A DNA stretch of 64,000 nucleotides from Leptospira langatensis (lineage in GTDB: Bacteria; Spirochaetota; Leptospiria; Leptospirales; Leptospiraceae), in assembly GCF_004770615.1 (NCBI RefSeq), contig NZ_RQER01000007.1, positions 310,001-374,000 of the forward strand, written 5' to 3'. Under the pieces are notes generated by a model that was given only the letters and a program-made list of their open reading frames with translations, was not told the DNA's origin and ran no database searches. The position numbers and the translations under genes were made by a program. Of this stretch, positions 35,409 to 44,570 are shown one piece after another; the first letter of the stretch is position 1; the number at the start of each line of letters is the position of its first letter.

Positions 35409-36481
35409 GCTCTTTCAATCCGATAGTAAGTCATCTTGATCTAAAAGGTCCTCTTATCTTATCGCCTCTCGCAGGCGGTCCGTCCACACCTGAATTAATA
35501 GCGGCAGTTTCAAACGCAGGTGGCCTTGGTTCTCTCGGCCTTGCCTACGACACTCCGGAACAGATCGGTGCGATCATCCGTAAAACAAAAACCCTTACCT
35601 CAAAACCCATCGCAGTAAATCTTTTCGTACCCGTAAAGGATCCGGAATTATCAACTGATCAAAAAGAATCCGCATTGAACTCTACGAAAAAGTATAGAGA
35701 AGAACTAGGGATCCCTTCTCCCAAGATCGAAGCGCCTTATAGCTTGGATTTTGATAAACAATTCGAAGCCATGCTAAGAGAGAAGCCTTCCGTATTTAGT
35801 TTTACCTTCGGGCTCCTGGACAGATCATATCTAAACGAATGCAACAAGAACGGTATCATAACGTGCGGAACTGCCACAACCTTAGAAGAAGGGATCTTGG
35901 CAGAAGAAAGCGGAGTCGACTGGCTTGTGGCGCAAGGAATAGAGGCAGGAGGACATAGAGGGATATTTTCCGAAACATCGGAAGACTCTGGGATCGGGTT
36001 ATTTCCCCTGATCCGTGCGCTTGCCGCAAAGCTTCGTATACCGGTGATTGCGGCAGGTGGCATCATGGATGGAGCAGGGATTGCCGCTGCCCTGTCTTTG
36101 GGAGCAATGGCGGCGCAATTAGGAACCGCATTTCTTCTCTGCGAAGAAGCAGGCACCTCTGCGCCTTATCGAAAAGCTTTATTAGATAAAACGAATCTAT
36201 TAACTAAGACGACTCGAGTGTTCTCTGGACGTATCGCCCGAGGTCTGCAAAATCGATTTCTAAAGGAAATGGAAACAAAACCCGAATCAGTACTCCCATT
36301 CCCTGCCCAAAATGCGTTCACGAGAGACATTCGAAGAAAGTCGGCCGAACTGGGGATGTCCGATTTCCTTTCTCTCTGGGCAGGACAAGGAGTGAGTCAG
36401 ATCAGACAAATGGGAGCCGGTAAACTTGTAGAGATCTTATTCGACGAACTTAAAGAAGCTACAAAAGATCCGATCTTATAA
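35405..36481 (+). CDS. nitronate monooxygenase (2-nitropropane dioxygenase family)
   Basis: FMN-dependent TIM-barrel enzyme of 358 residues that oxidises alkyl nitronates such as propionate 3-nitronate. The N-terminal LILSPLAGGPSTPELIAAVSNAGG, the catalytic-loop GIEAGGHRG, and AAGGIMDGAGIAAALSLGA followed by QLGTAFL are diagnostic. Translation starts at TTG, overlapping the preceding TGA, so it is coupled to the TPR gene upstream. The link between the two functions is not evident. A FabK-type enoyl reductase is the main alternative, since the families are related. Confidence 0.88.
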   Translation: MSSFNPIVSHLDLKGPLILSPLAGGPSTPELIAAVSNAGGLGSLGLAYDTPEQIGAIIRKTKTLTSKPIAVNLFVPVKDPELSTDQKESALNSTKKYREELGIPSPKIEAPYSLDFDKQFEAMLREKPSVFSFTFGLLDRSYLNECNKNGIITCGTATTLEEGILAEESGVDWLVAQGIEAGGHRGIFSETSEDSGIGLFPLIRALAAKLRIPVIAAGGIMDGAGIAAALSLGAMAAQLGTAFLLCEEAGTSAPYRKALLDKTNLLTKTTRVFSGRIARGLQNRFLKEMETKPESVLPFPAQNAFTRDIRRKSAELGMSDFLSLWAGQGVSQIRQMGAGKLVEILFDELKEATKDPIL

Positions 36482-36576
36482 ACTCCAGGTGAGTTGGCGC
36501 GCCGTTTACACTCTCCAGTTCTGTTCGATTCGATCTGGTTCAAGGGCAGGAATATTCGATCTAGCTTAGTGGAGAA

Positions 36577-37200
36577 TTATTTCTTCCGTCCTACAAATCG
36601 GATCACGGAGCCTTTTCCGTTATGATACAAGCCTTCGTTTAGGTCGATCTCTCTCTCGACTAACTCTATTACCTCGTAATTCGGAAAGTCGGATTGCAAT
36701 TCTTCGATCGAGAATAACATAGGAAGTTCGCGAGGGCCGCCTATCCTTTCATCCTTCATTACATATTCCAAATGCTTCTTACTGAACGCCTCAAACAGGA
36801 TCATTCCGCCCTTTCGCAGAAATGTATCTAAGGTCTTATGATATAAAGATTTGATCTCCGCGGGAAAATGAGCGTAAATCAAAGCGATCGCATCAAACTG
36901 CTCCGGCTTAAAGTCCAAGGTCTGCAATTCGCCGACCTGGTAATCTATCTTTACATGATTCTTCTCGGCTAACTTCATAGCCTTCTTCTTGCCTTCAATA
37001 CTAATATCAAAAGCAAACGCTTCCCAACCTAGTTTAGCTGCGTAGATCGCATTCCTTCCTTCTCCTTCGGCTGGAAAAAGGATCTTTCCCGGCTTTAGCT
37101 TGTCGAGTTGCTCTTTTAGGAAAAGATTCGGCTCTTCTCCGAAAGCAAATTCTTCCTTACTGTATCTATCATTCCATCGATTCAACCATGTGTCATCCAT
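36577..37200 (-). CDS. SAM-dependent methyltransferase
   Basis: 207-residue class I methyltransferase. Motif I is [26 protein letters not shown] (glycine-rich loop seen as AEGEGRN), motif post-I ends FDIS, and the motif IV region reads [12 protein letters not shown]. The opening [17 protein letters not shown] matches thiopurine/tellurite-resistance (TehB-like) methyltransferases, which act on small thiols or metalloids. The start was set at 37200 because GGAGGG precedes it by 4 nt; an ATG six codons earlier lacks a binding site. It lies 21 bp after the DUF4015 gene on the same strand. Confidence 0.87.
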   Translation of the reverse strand: MDDTWLNRWNDRYSKEEFAFGEEPNLFLKEQLDKLKPGKILFPAEGEGRNAIYAAKLGWEAFAFDISIEGKKKAMKLAEKNHVKIDYQVGELQTLDFKPEQFDAIALIYAHFPAEIKSLYHKTLDTFLRKGGMILFEAFSKKHLEYVMKDERIGGPRELPMLFSIEELQSDFPNYEVIELVEREIDLNEGLYHNGKGSVIRFVGRKK

Positions 37201-37221
37201 TGGTCCCTCCCATTCCAAAGC

Positions 37222-38370
37222 CTAATCTTCTATCTTCAACTTTCCGTCTTTTATTGTTTCGCGAATTGCGCGGAAGGTTTCTTCGTATTGGTTCTGGATA
37301 TTCCAAACAATAAAGCCATCACTCTCGCTGTCCACACTTGCCTCGATCTGGGCCTTAATATAATCCTTTAAGGATTTTCCCGAAGAACGTATGGACATGG
37401 TGAATCCTTGGATCCAACCCACGACCCGAGTCGTCGACAAGGATCTTTTCTTCGTATTCAAGAGTCCGTCGTAGATGGTTTGGTACGGATTTGCGATCCG
37501 AGAAGGTTGTCCATAAAAATGCGAAGGATACAGCATGGGATAGATCACGTCGATCGCTTGCGCGAAATTTTCCACCTTCTGTCCGATCTGGTCGTCCTTA
37601 TTGAAAGGAATTCTCCCGAATATGTCGGCACCTAAGTACGGCAACTTCTCACATTGGTTCGCTTCCGTTCGGATCTGATCGATCACTCCCGATATGTTTT
37701 TGTATTTCTGTTTGAGAGGGATCTTGATTTCCGTAATATCCGCATAACGTATATAATCCAATTGGATCTCCGGAAATCCCGAAGCACAAGCCTTTCGTAC
37801 GTAATTCAAAATGGAATTCATCCTATCTTGGCTAGGCAATTCCGTTTTCAATCCGCCTTCGAAGTTTACGAGTCTCCCGACCGGATAAAAACCTAGTTCT
37901 TTAACTCGAGCAACCTCGGAAGCAGAGAGTGTAAAAGGTTGCAAGTCGATCACCAGCACATTGATCCCAGCATCGGAAGCGTCCTGCAGGAGTGTTTCCC
38001 ATTTTTTCCGGGACTTCTTGTCCGAGATAATCGAGTTATTTACGTACAGGCCCCGATAAAACCTGGGAGGAATCGGTCCAGCAGTTTGGTTCCCTGTTCT
38101 CGGCCTGGTCCTTTGTATCTTAGGCAAAGAAGTCTCCCTTTCTCTCTCCTTTGCGGCTTCTTCTGTCACGTTCCGAGAAGCCAATTTTGCTTCCTTCTTC
38201 TCTTTCTCCTTGATGGAAACCGTGCGAGGTGAGACTCTTTCTTCTCGACTAGACTCGATCGGCGGGACTTCTTTTTTTCGGGCATTTTCCGGGAACGGTA
38301 TCGTGAATTCGGCACAGACCGGGAAGGCGATTGTTATAAGAAGGGGTAGAAGGGAAAACGGTTTACGCAA
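37222..38370 (-). CDS. exported putative glycoside hydrolase (DUF4015)
   Basis: About 382 residues. A TTG at 38370 has GGAG 7 nt upstream and opens a good signal peptide (RKPFSLLPLLITIAFPVCA). A charged, Glu/Lys-rich linker (about 25-85) precedes the DUF4015 domain (about 95-380), a TIM-barrel family suggested to be glycoside hydrolases: RGLYVNNSII, INVLVIDLQPF, PEIQLDYIRYAD, IDVIYPMLYPSHFYG and GFIVWNIQNQYEE. The acidic residues in QLDYIRY and the conserved YPSH fit an active site. The substrate is unknown; envelope polysaccharide is likely. Confidence 0.87.
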   Translation of the reverse strand: MRKPFSLLPLLITIAFPVCAEFTIPFPENARKKEVPPIESSREERVSPRTVSIKEKEKKEAKLASRNVTEEAAKERERETSLPKIQRTRPRTGNQTAGPIPPRFYRGLYVNNSIISDKKSRKKWETLLQDASDAGINVLVIDLQPFTLSASEVARVKELGFYPVGRLVNFEGGLKTELPSQDRMNSILNYVRKACASGFPEIQLDYIRYADITEIKIPLKQKYKNISGVIDQIRTEANQCEKLPYLGADIFGRIPFNKDDQIGQKVENFAQAIDVIYPMLYPSHFYGQPSRIANPYQTIYDGLLNTKKRSLSTTRVVGWIQGFTMSIRSSGKSLKDYIKAQIEASVDSESDGFIVWNIQNQYEETFRAIRETIKDGKLKIED

Positions 38371-38427
38371 TTTCTTTCTCCAATGCTGTTTATAATATCG
38401 AATCAATTCGTTCGGTTCTTGTCCTCT

Positions 38428-38445
38428 TTGTAGGACTTCCTACAA
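38428..38445. repeat. palindrome TTGTAGGA-CT-TCCTACAA
   Basis: 8-bp perfect arms with a two-base centre, 16 bp before the histone-deacetylase-family start codon and in the divergent promoter region with the DUF4015 gene. It belongs by eye to the GTNGGANNTCCNAC class of short intergenic palindromes seen elsewhere in the window. It could be an operator or a repeat remnant. Confidence 0.5.
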
Positions 38446-38461
38446 AAAACTGGAGTGGAAA

Positions 38462-39388
38462 ATGAAGCTTGGTTACGCTTATGACGATACCTTTCTTTTG
38501 CATGATACCGGTTCCTTTCATCCGGAATCCCCGCAAAGATTGGAATCCATCTTAAATCGATTGAATCAGACCTCTTACTTCAAGGATCTGCATTGGATCA
38601 AACCGAGTCCCCTTCCCACCGAACTCATTGAGCCCGCTCATAGCAGAAGACATCTGGAAAAATTCCTAAGCATCCAAGGAAAGAGAGGAGGATTTGACGG
38701 AGATACTCCCTTTTCCGAATCCAGTTTCGATGCTGCCTTACTCGCAGCGGGAAGCGGAGTGGAACTTGCAAAAAAATTGATACACGGAGAGTTGGATTCC
38801 GGGATCGCGCTAGTCCGTCCTCCAGGACATCACGCGGAGACAGGTAAGGCAATGGGTTTTTGTTTGCTGAACAATATTGCGATCACAGCTCATTATCTCT
38901 TAGGCCAAGGCGCTCAGAGAATCTATATATTGGATTGGGACGTGCATCATGGCAATGGGACCCAGGAGATCTTTTACGATTCAGACCGGGTCTTCTTCAC
39001 TTCTTTACATCAATATCCTTACTATCCCGGCACCGGTTCTTATTCCGAAACAGGTCGTGGAAAAGGAGAAGGTTATACGATGAACATTCCCCTTCCTATG
39101 GGCTCCGGCGATAAGGAATATCTACATTATTTTCAGGAGAATGTACTGCCTTCTATTTTGGAATTTTCTCCCGACTATCTTTTGATCTCCGCCGGTTTCG
39201 ACGCTCATAAACGAGATCCTCTTGCAGGAATGAATCTGAGCACGAACGCATTTGCGGAGTTCACTCGTCTGGCGCTATCGGCCTGCAAACAAACGGACTC
39301 CAAGCTCATTTCCTTTTTAGAAGGCGGTTATGATCTGGACGCTCTCGCAGACAGTGTTGAGGCTCATGTGGCAGTGCTCGCCGGATAA
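38462..39388 (+). CDS. histone deacetylase family protein (AcuC/acetylpolyamine-type)
   Basis: Zinc-dependent deacetylase-fold protein of 308 residues, a common bacterial length. The catalytic motifs are intact: RPPGHHAETGKAMGFCLLNN (His pair), DWDVHHGNGTQEIF (zinc Asp/His) and ISAGFDAHKRDPLAGM (zinc Asp). Substrates in bacteria include acetylated lysines, acetylpolyamines and acetoin-related compounds; this one cannot be assigned. GGAG lies 8 nt before the ATG and a palindrome lies just upstream. Confidence 0.95.
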   Translation: MKLGYAYDDTFLLHDTGSFHPESPQRLESILNRLNQTSYFKDLHWIKPSPLPTELIEPAHSRRHLEKFLSIQGKRGGFDGDTPFSESSFDAALLAAGSGVELAKKLIHGELDSGIALVRPPGHHAETGKAMGFCLLNNIAITAHYLLGQGAQRIYILDWDVHHGNGTQEIFYDSDRVFFTSLHQYPYYPGTGSYSETGRGKGEGYTMNIPLPMGSGDKEYLHYFQENVLPSILEFSPDYLLISAGFDAHKRDPLAGMNLSTNAFAEFTRLALSACKQTDSKLISFLEGGYDLDALADSVEAHVAVLAG

Positions 39389-39445
39389 TTCTAAAATTGA
39401 GCAAAAAATTGCCGTCTTACCCAACCACTGGCCGATATTCAAACC

Positions 39446-39676
39446 ATGCAGGAATTCTCTCCACAAACCGATCTCGCCCTGCGATTCAGGAACTATGTGA
39501 TCCTTTTAGATCGCCTGGTCCGAGAAGTGGAAGAAGAACTCCAACACAACCAATCCGTGCGCAACGAATGGTCCGAATGGCATTCGAATTGGAAACGGGC
39601 CTGGCTGTCCCCGGGGACCGGCTCTCAAACTTCCCCTCTGAAAGAAAGATTCTCTGTAAAACGCAGGCTGGGTTAG
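39446..39676 (+). CDS. small hypothetical protein
   Basis: 76 residues, with an amphipathic helix in the middle (NYVILLDRLVREVEEELQHN) that could form a coiled coil, followed by a Trp-rich stretch (WSEWHSNWKRAW) and a Ser/Lys/Arg tail. No ribosome-binding site is clear, and its stop touches the start of repeat copy B. It may be a real small protein; an artefact of open sequence is possible. Confidence 0.4.
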   Translation: MQEFSPQTDLALRFRNYVILLDRLVREVEEELQHNQSVRNEWSEWHSNWKRAWLSPGTGSQTSPLKERFSVKRRLG

Positions 39677-39783
39677 CCCCACCCTCTTTGGGTGGGGGCC
39701 GGTGCGGTGGTACCTTCCTCCATTTTCACAAAACAAGCAATTGAACAAGCGAATTTATTCCCGAACTTTCCTGTGGGAACTCC
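39676..39783 (+). repeat. dispersed intergenic repeat, copy B
   Basis: About 108 bp: a hairpin (CCCCACCC, loop TCTTT, GGGTGGGG), a GC-rich spacer, TTCCTCC, TTTTCACAAAACAAGCAATT, an AT-rich spacer and CCTGTGGGAACTCC. It aligns nearly end to end with copy C (43914-44033), with long identical blocks, and in outline with copy A. Copy B lies between a small hypothetical gene and the NHL/VWA gene. No protein is likely. Confidence 0.75.
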
Positions 39784-39852
39784 TCTAGAGCTCCCCCAAA
39801 AATGGGTTGAAATTATGTCTCTAAACCAATTCAATCGACCCAGAGGCTTAGA

Positions 39853-41892
39853 ATGGGGAGACGTACGCGAACAAAACTCTTTCTTAGTCTTCTACTTTTA
39901 GGGATCCTCTCCCAGTCCGCATTCTCTGAACCCCTTCCCAACTTCGGCCTGAAAGAAAGAGAGGCCAGGACCTTTTTCAAACGTGGACTCGCCTATTATA
40001 ATAAGGGGGAATTCGCCGCAGCTAGGGAGAATTTCCTCAGATCCCTTTCCATAAAACCCGATTTCGTTCATCCTAAGTTCTTTCTTTCCGAGACCTATTA
40101 TCTAAGCGGTGATTGGCAAGAAAGCCTTACCGAACTGGAACAATTAGAATCTTCTAATAAACTGAATTTGATCCGCAAGAGCCGTTTAGATGCGCTGAGA
40201 TATCGCTTAGGCGGCGGAAATAGAAAAGAAGCATTAGAATATTATAAATCGATTCTGGGAGACGACCTTCGTCGTTTTAGATTCCGTAATCCTGCCGATC
40301 TTGCCGTAGATGAGGAAGGCTATCTCTATGTAGTGAGCTTCGATACTGCAAACGTGGTTAAGTTCGACGCAAATGGTTTTCCCGTGGAAAATTTCAAAGG
40401 CGGTATCGGGCGGAATATGGAAGGCCCGGTGGGAATTTCCATTAGAGGCAAGTCCATCTTCATTGCGGACTATGCTGGGGATAAGGTGTATGAATTCGAT
40501 ACCCGAGGTTCCTTTATAAACAGATTCGGTTCTACAGGAAAAGAACCGGGGCAGTTCCACGGACCGGCGGGCCTCTATTTTACTAAAGAAGGCTTCTTAT
40601 ACGTTTCCGACATGGGGAATAATCGGATCCAAAAATTCTCCAGAGAAGGAGAACTCATGCAGGTCATAGGAGTTGGGGTTCTAAAACAACCTGCAGGCAT
40701 CAAAGTGAATCAAAGAGGAGAGATCTATGTTGCGGATCGAGGCAATCATAGACTTGTAGTCTTCGATAGCGAAGGGAACTATTTAAAAGAAATTACGAAT
40801 TCTTCCTTCAAGAAACCTCGCAATCTTGCCATCCGAGAGAATAAGATCTACGTCGCGGATGAGAACGCCGGTCTTTTTGCTTACGATTCCGTCGCTAAGA
40901 CTTGGGCTGCCTTCGAGAATTTTAGGGATTCCAAAAATACGGTCCGCAATTTCGATCAATCCTTCTCTGTTGCATTCGATTATACTGGATCCATGTTCGT
41001 TGCGGACTTCAATCGTCATAGGATCGAAGCCTTCGCTCCCAAAGGACAATTGTCTTCCAACTTGGACCTGATCGTTGAAAGGGTGATCAGTTCCGATTAT
41101 CCGGATATTTCCTTAGTTGTTCATGCAAAGGACAGACATGGAATTCCTGTCAAAGCAATCCCTCGCAATTCATTTCGTATCTATGAGATGGACAATCTTG
41201 CTCCTCTGATCGGGCTCACCGATATGAAGAAGTTCAATAATAGGATCACAGTTTCCATCGTAGCGGAGAATTCCAATTTAGTTTCGGACTCGTATCCCAC
41301 GGTAGAGAAAGCGTTGAAACCTTTCCTGTCCGAGATCCGTACAGACGATAAGATCCAATTGCTTCGTTCGGGAAGGGACACTCAAACAGCTTATCCTTTC
41401 GGGAAAAGCATGTACGATATTCTGAAGGCGATCCGTTCCTTTGTTCCGGAAGAAGATTCCCAGATCGGAAAATCCCTGCAAAAAGGAATAACGGATCTAT
41501 TAGATAGCCTAGGTCCAAGAGCAATCATTGCGATCGTTTCCGGCAAGGATTCTAAAGCGGCATTCACTCAATTTTCTCCCACAAAGATCATTCGCTTTGC
41601 TGTAGCACATGATATCCCCATCTACTTCCTATGCCTGGGAGAAAACGGGGAATCCGTCTCCGTTTACAAGGAGATCGCAGAGAAAACGGGAGGGAAATTC
41701 CTGACCATTCCTGCAGGCGGAACGGAGAAGAATCTGAGATCCTGGATCGATTCCAAGAAGGACAGGAGATATCTTTTATCCTTCAAGAGCAGGATCAACT
41801 CCGAAGGCGGAGACACATACGTCCCTGTCGTAGTAGAATCAATATTCAGAAATTCTAATGGAAAGGCCGAGACCGGGTTCTTCACTCCATGA
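39853..41892 (+). CDS. exported TPR - NHL propeller - VWA-like protein
   Basis: 679 residues. Signal peptide (about 1-26), TPR-like helices (about 30-120; YYNKGEFAAARENFLRSLSI), about six NHL repeats forming a beta-propeller (about 130-395; repeated patterns such as YVSDMGNNRIQKFSREG and YVADRGNHRLVVFDSEG), and a VWA-like domain (about 450-640; ITVSIVAENS, then AIIAIVSGKDS, then IPIYFLCLG). The metal-site DxSxS of canonical VWA is missing (VAENS instead). It probably acts in the periplasm or on the surface as a scaffold. The last 4 bp overlap the following TPR gene, suggesting a joint function. Confidence 0.82.
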   Translation: MGRRTRTKLFLSLLLLGILSQSAFSEPLPNFGLKEREARTFFKRGLAYYNKGEFAAARENFLRSLSIKPDFVHPKFFLSETYYLSGDWQESLTELEQLESSNKLNLIRKSRLDALRYRLGGGNRKEALEYYKSILGDDLRRFRFRNPADLAVDEEGYLYVVSFDTANVVKFDANGFPVENFKGGIGRNMEGPVGISIRGKSIFIADYAGDKVYEFDTRGSFINRFGSTGKEPGQFHGPAGLYFTKEGFLYVSDMGNNRIQKFSREGELMQVIGVGVLKQPAGIKVNQRGEIYVADRGNHRLVVFDSEGNYLKEITNSSFKKPRNLAIRENKIYVADENAGLFAYDSVAKTWAAFENFRDSKNTVRNFDQSFSVAFDYTGSMFVADFNRHRIEAFAPKGQLSSNLDLIVERVISSDYPDISLVVHAKDRHGIPVKAIPRNSFRIYEMDNLAPLIGLTDMKKFNNRITVSIVAENSNLVSDSYPTVEKALKPFLSEIRTDDKIQLLRSGRDTQTAYPFGKSMYDILKAIRSFVPEEDSQIGKSLQKGITDLLDSLGPRAIIAIVSGKDSKAAFTQFSPTKIIRFAVAHDIPIYFLCLGENGESVSVYKEIAEKTGGKFLTIPAGGTEKNLRSWIDSKKDRRYLLSFKSRINSEGGDTYVPVVVESIFRNSNGKAETGFFTP

Positions 41893-43904
41893 TCCGATCC
41901 CTTCTTCCAAACTTTCAAAAGAAATGTCCGATCAAAGCGGCGTTCCTACTCGTCTGCATCGTATTCTCTTCTTCCTTACTTTCTAAGCAGACCATAGATT
42001 GGATCAAGGACGGGGAAGCAGCCCTCTCGAACCGAAACTATCCTTTGGCATATGATTCCTTCCGGGAAGCAGTGAATCTAAACCCCCTTTCTGTTCGCTC
42101 TAGAATGGGGCTCTCGGAAGCTGCCTTAAAATTGCATAAGGAGAAAGAAGCACTCCAATCCTTGGACAAGGTCTTAGAACTCGAGCCTAAAAACAAAAAA
42201 GCAGTCCGAGAAAAAGCGTCTACTCTTGCAAAATTAGGAAGATACGAAGAAGCATTCAATATCCTAAAGCCTTTCTTAGAAGAAGATAAGTACGATGCAG
42301 ATCTTTTTCCGATCTATATAGAGGTCCAACTCGCTTCCGGAAAGACCCAAAAGGCAAGCTACGAATTCCATTCGGCATTTTCGCGCATTCCCAAGAATAA
42401 GGAAATTCGAATGTTAGAAGCGAAGGTCGCCGCCTTCGACGGAAACTTCTCCAAGGCAGCCGCACTTCGGAACCAACTGGAATCGGAATCCTCCGACGAT
42501 CCAGGGATCTTTTTGGAGTCCGGAAAATTTCTATTGCTCTGGGCCGAGAAATCGCAAGGATCCAAAAGAGACTCCAAAATTGCCGAGGCGGCGGAGAAAT
42601 TTGAAAGATCCGTTTCCTTACATCCGAACGAAGAGGAATCCCTCAAACTACTTGCAAAAACCAGAATATACTTCGGTCGCTATTCCGAAGCTGAAGAATA
42701 TCTGAACAGATTGCTTGTGCTCTTCCCCACTTCCACCGAATACCTTTACTTAAGATCCTATTCCAGATTGAGAAGGGACCCTGCATCCAGGGAAGCAAGA
42801 GCAGATCTGGAAAAACTCATTTCTCTCGATGATATAGATCCCATCGCAAGGAATAGAGCCGAGCTATATTCTATAGAGAATCTTCCCGAAGGAAACTCTC
42901 TTCGCAGAATTTTAGGAGAATACAGACTGCAAAGATTCAGATCGAATCGAAACAGTTTTCTATACGATCTTGCTTGGTATCATCTGATCCGCGCCAAGGA
43001 ATTGCTGCCGAACCGACCTGAGATCCTGGTGCTTACTCTAGAGGAATATAAGAGAAGAGGAATGTTCCCGAACTACTTCAATCTTCTTCTGCAGCTTAGA
43101 GATAAATTCCCGGACAATAAAAAATACGGATACTCGGTTGAGAACAATCTGGAAGGATTTAAGACCACTCTCAGCTATAGAGAAGGTCTAGTCAAGATAG
43201 GAGAATTCGGGATCCAAGAGGATTACGGAAGAACCCCGCCGGAGTTATTGGTATTCGATCCGGAAGACGAAGAATTCCTCGCAAAGCATAGCGATACACC
43301 TGCGCTAGTCGGCAAGATCATCCGCCATTTCTTGAGTATAGATCCGAGGATCCGCAACACCGATCTAGATTCGAATCGCAAGACTGATACCTTCGACATA
43401 GAGCCATACTCTGGTGCCATATACAAGACAGAGAAAAATTACTCTTCTATCAAGAATCCGAGAGGAGAGAATATTCGTTTTGTAGCAAGCGGCAAGATTA
43501 GTTTCAAAGGCGACACTCTTCGTATGGAATGGAGCTTAAGAGATCATAAAGAAGAGAAGATACTCGGCAAATTTAGGATCTATGCTAAAGGAAGGGACGC
43601 TCTTGCAGAAGCCGCTCTTCGTACCAGAGACAAGCTCATCTCTCTGATCCCTTCCAGTGGAAAAGTTCATCGAGTCAAAGCAGATTCGGTGATCGTGAAT
43701 GCGGGTATTGTGGACGGACTCTCCAAGGGCACCACTGTGTATTTCTTTAACTCCGCTAATCTGATCGGGGAAGGGACCGTAACCGAGTCAGATCTTTATA
43801 CTGCCAAGGTCACGCCTAAGAATACGGATTCTCTTCTTCGCAATATAGCGGTTGGGAATAAGGCTTATTGGAAGAAGGCGGAGCCCGCGCCGACGACGAA
43901 CTGA
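41889..43904 (+). CDS. exported TPR-rich protein of unknown function
   Basis: 671 residues. A signal peptide ends near residue 34 (LLVCIVFSSSLLS-K). The N-terminal 330 residues are TPR repeats (ALSNRNYPLAYDSFREAVNL; LHKEKEALQSLDKVLELEP; LGRYEEAFNILKPFL). The C-terminal third has beta-rich segments, with VDGLSKGTTVYFF near residue 615 and an alternating FVASGKISFKGDTLRME stretch. Its ATG overlaps the stop of the NHL/VWA gene. The stop is followed at once by repeat copy C. Likely part of an envelope complex with its upstream partner. Confidence 0.78.
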   Translation: MIRSLLPNFQKKCPIKAAFLLVCIVFSSSLLSKQTIDWIKDGEAALSNRNYPLAYDSFREAVNLNPLSVRSRMGLSEAALKLHKEKEALQSLDKVLELEPKNKKAVREKASTLAKLGRYEEAFNILKPFLEEDKYDADLFPIYIEVQLASGKTQKASYEFHSAFSRIPKNKEIRMLEAKVAAFDGNFSKAAALRNQLESESSDDPGIFLESGKFLLLWAEKSQGSKRDSKIAEAAEKFERSVSLHPNEEESLKLLAKTRIYFGRYSEAEEYLNRLLVLFPTSTEYLYLRSYSRLRRDPASREARADLEKLISLDDIDPIARNRAELYSIENLPEGNSLRRILGEYRLQRFRSNRNSFLYDLAWYHLIRAKELLPNRPEILVLTLEEYKRRGMFPNYFNLLLQLRDKFPDNKKYGYSVENNLEGFKTTLSYREGLVKIGEFGIQEDYGRTPPELLVFDPEDEEFLAKHSDTPALVGKIIRHFLSIDPRIRNTDLDSNRKTDTFDIEPYSGAIYKTEKNYSSIKNPRGENIRFVASGKISFKGDTLRMEWSLRDHKEEKILGKFRIYAKGRDALAEAALRTRDKLISLIPSSGKVHRVKADSVIVNAGIVDGLSKGTTVYFFNSANLIGEGTVTESDLYTAKVTPKNTDSLLRNIAVGNKAYWKKAEPAPTTN

Positions 43905-43913
43905 TCTGTGGAG

Positions 43914-44033
43914 GCCCCGCCCTCTTTGGGTGGGGGCCGGAGCGGAGCGGCGGAGTTTCCTCCTTTTCACAAAACGAGCAATTTCACAATCAGATTTATG
44001 CTCGAACTTCTCTGTGGGAACTCTTGTGTTTTT
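43914..44033 (+). repeat. dispersed intergenic repeat, copy C
   Basis: About 120 bp closely matching copy B: GCCCCGCCCTCTTTGGGTGG hairpin, GGAGCGGAGCGGCGGAG spacer, TTTCCTCC, TTTTCACAAAACGAGCAATT, AT-rich spacer, CTGTGGGAACTC. Starts 9 bp after the TPR gene stop and ends 39 bp before the next gene start. Short open frames across it encode low-complexity peptides and are not credible genes. Confidence 0.75.
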
Positions 44034-44072
44034 TTCTTGCCTTATTAATAACGATTTCTCATTATTGACAAA

Positions 44073-44414
44073 ATGCTCTCAGAAAGCAAGAACAAGCAAA
44101 AGAGAAGAAGAGGCCTCGGTCTTTCTATACTCGCTCTTTCCGTTTTCTTAGGGGCAATCTTACTCGCAAGCGGGCACACTCACTCTTCGAAAGAATATTC
44201 CGAAAAAGGGATCTTCTCCAAACATATTTCCCAGATCTCAGGGAGCTGTTTCGTCTGTGCTCATGCTCATCTATCTTCGGATCTAAATCCTGCGCCGATC
44301 AGGGAATCTTCTCCCGAGCCAGGACAAACAGAAGTCATTATATTCAGCTTTTATTATATAGAAGATCCTAAGTTATCGATCCATTCCCAGCGTGGACCTC
44401 CGTCCCTTTCCTAA
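44073..44414 (+). CDS. small His/Cys-containing membrane protein, possible metal accessory
   Basis: 113 residues. A basic N-terminus (KNKQKRRRG) and one transmembrane helix (LGLSILALSVFLGAILLASG) are followed by HTHSS and the cluster CFVCAHAHLS. This is the layout of DUF2946-like proteins found beside TonB-dependent receptors for copper or other metals; the match is by pattern only. The TonB-dependent receptor gene begins 156 bp downstream on the same strand. A TTGACA (44065-44070) sits directly before the ATG, which is too close to be its promoter. Confidence 0.65.
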   Translation: MLSESKNKQKRRRGLGLSILALSVFLGAILLASGHTHSSKEYSEKGIFSKHISQISGSCFVCAHAHLSSDLNPAPIRESSPEPGQTEVIIFSFYYIEDPKLSIHSQRGPPSLS

Positions 44415-44570
44415 GAAAAACCAATTCCGGATCCGGAGCTGACTGAGAGTCTGCATCCTCCGGTCCAGAATATTGCCCTCTCATTTCGATTCTCTATCGA
44501 TCTGAGGCAAGATCCTTTCTATTTTGTATAGGGTCTTGAAATTCGCAAAACGTTTTCTCGAAAGGAAAAA

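Noticed and set aside
44065..44070. TTGACA as a promoter for the His/Cys protein
   Set aside because: It ends 2 bp before the ATG, leaving no room for a -10 box and leader.
43852..44151. Plus-strand frames of 66 and 99 residues across repeat copy C
   Set aside because: They translate the repeat and the start of the next gene in other frames; the same short peptide patterns arise from copy B, as expected for a non-coding repeat.
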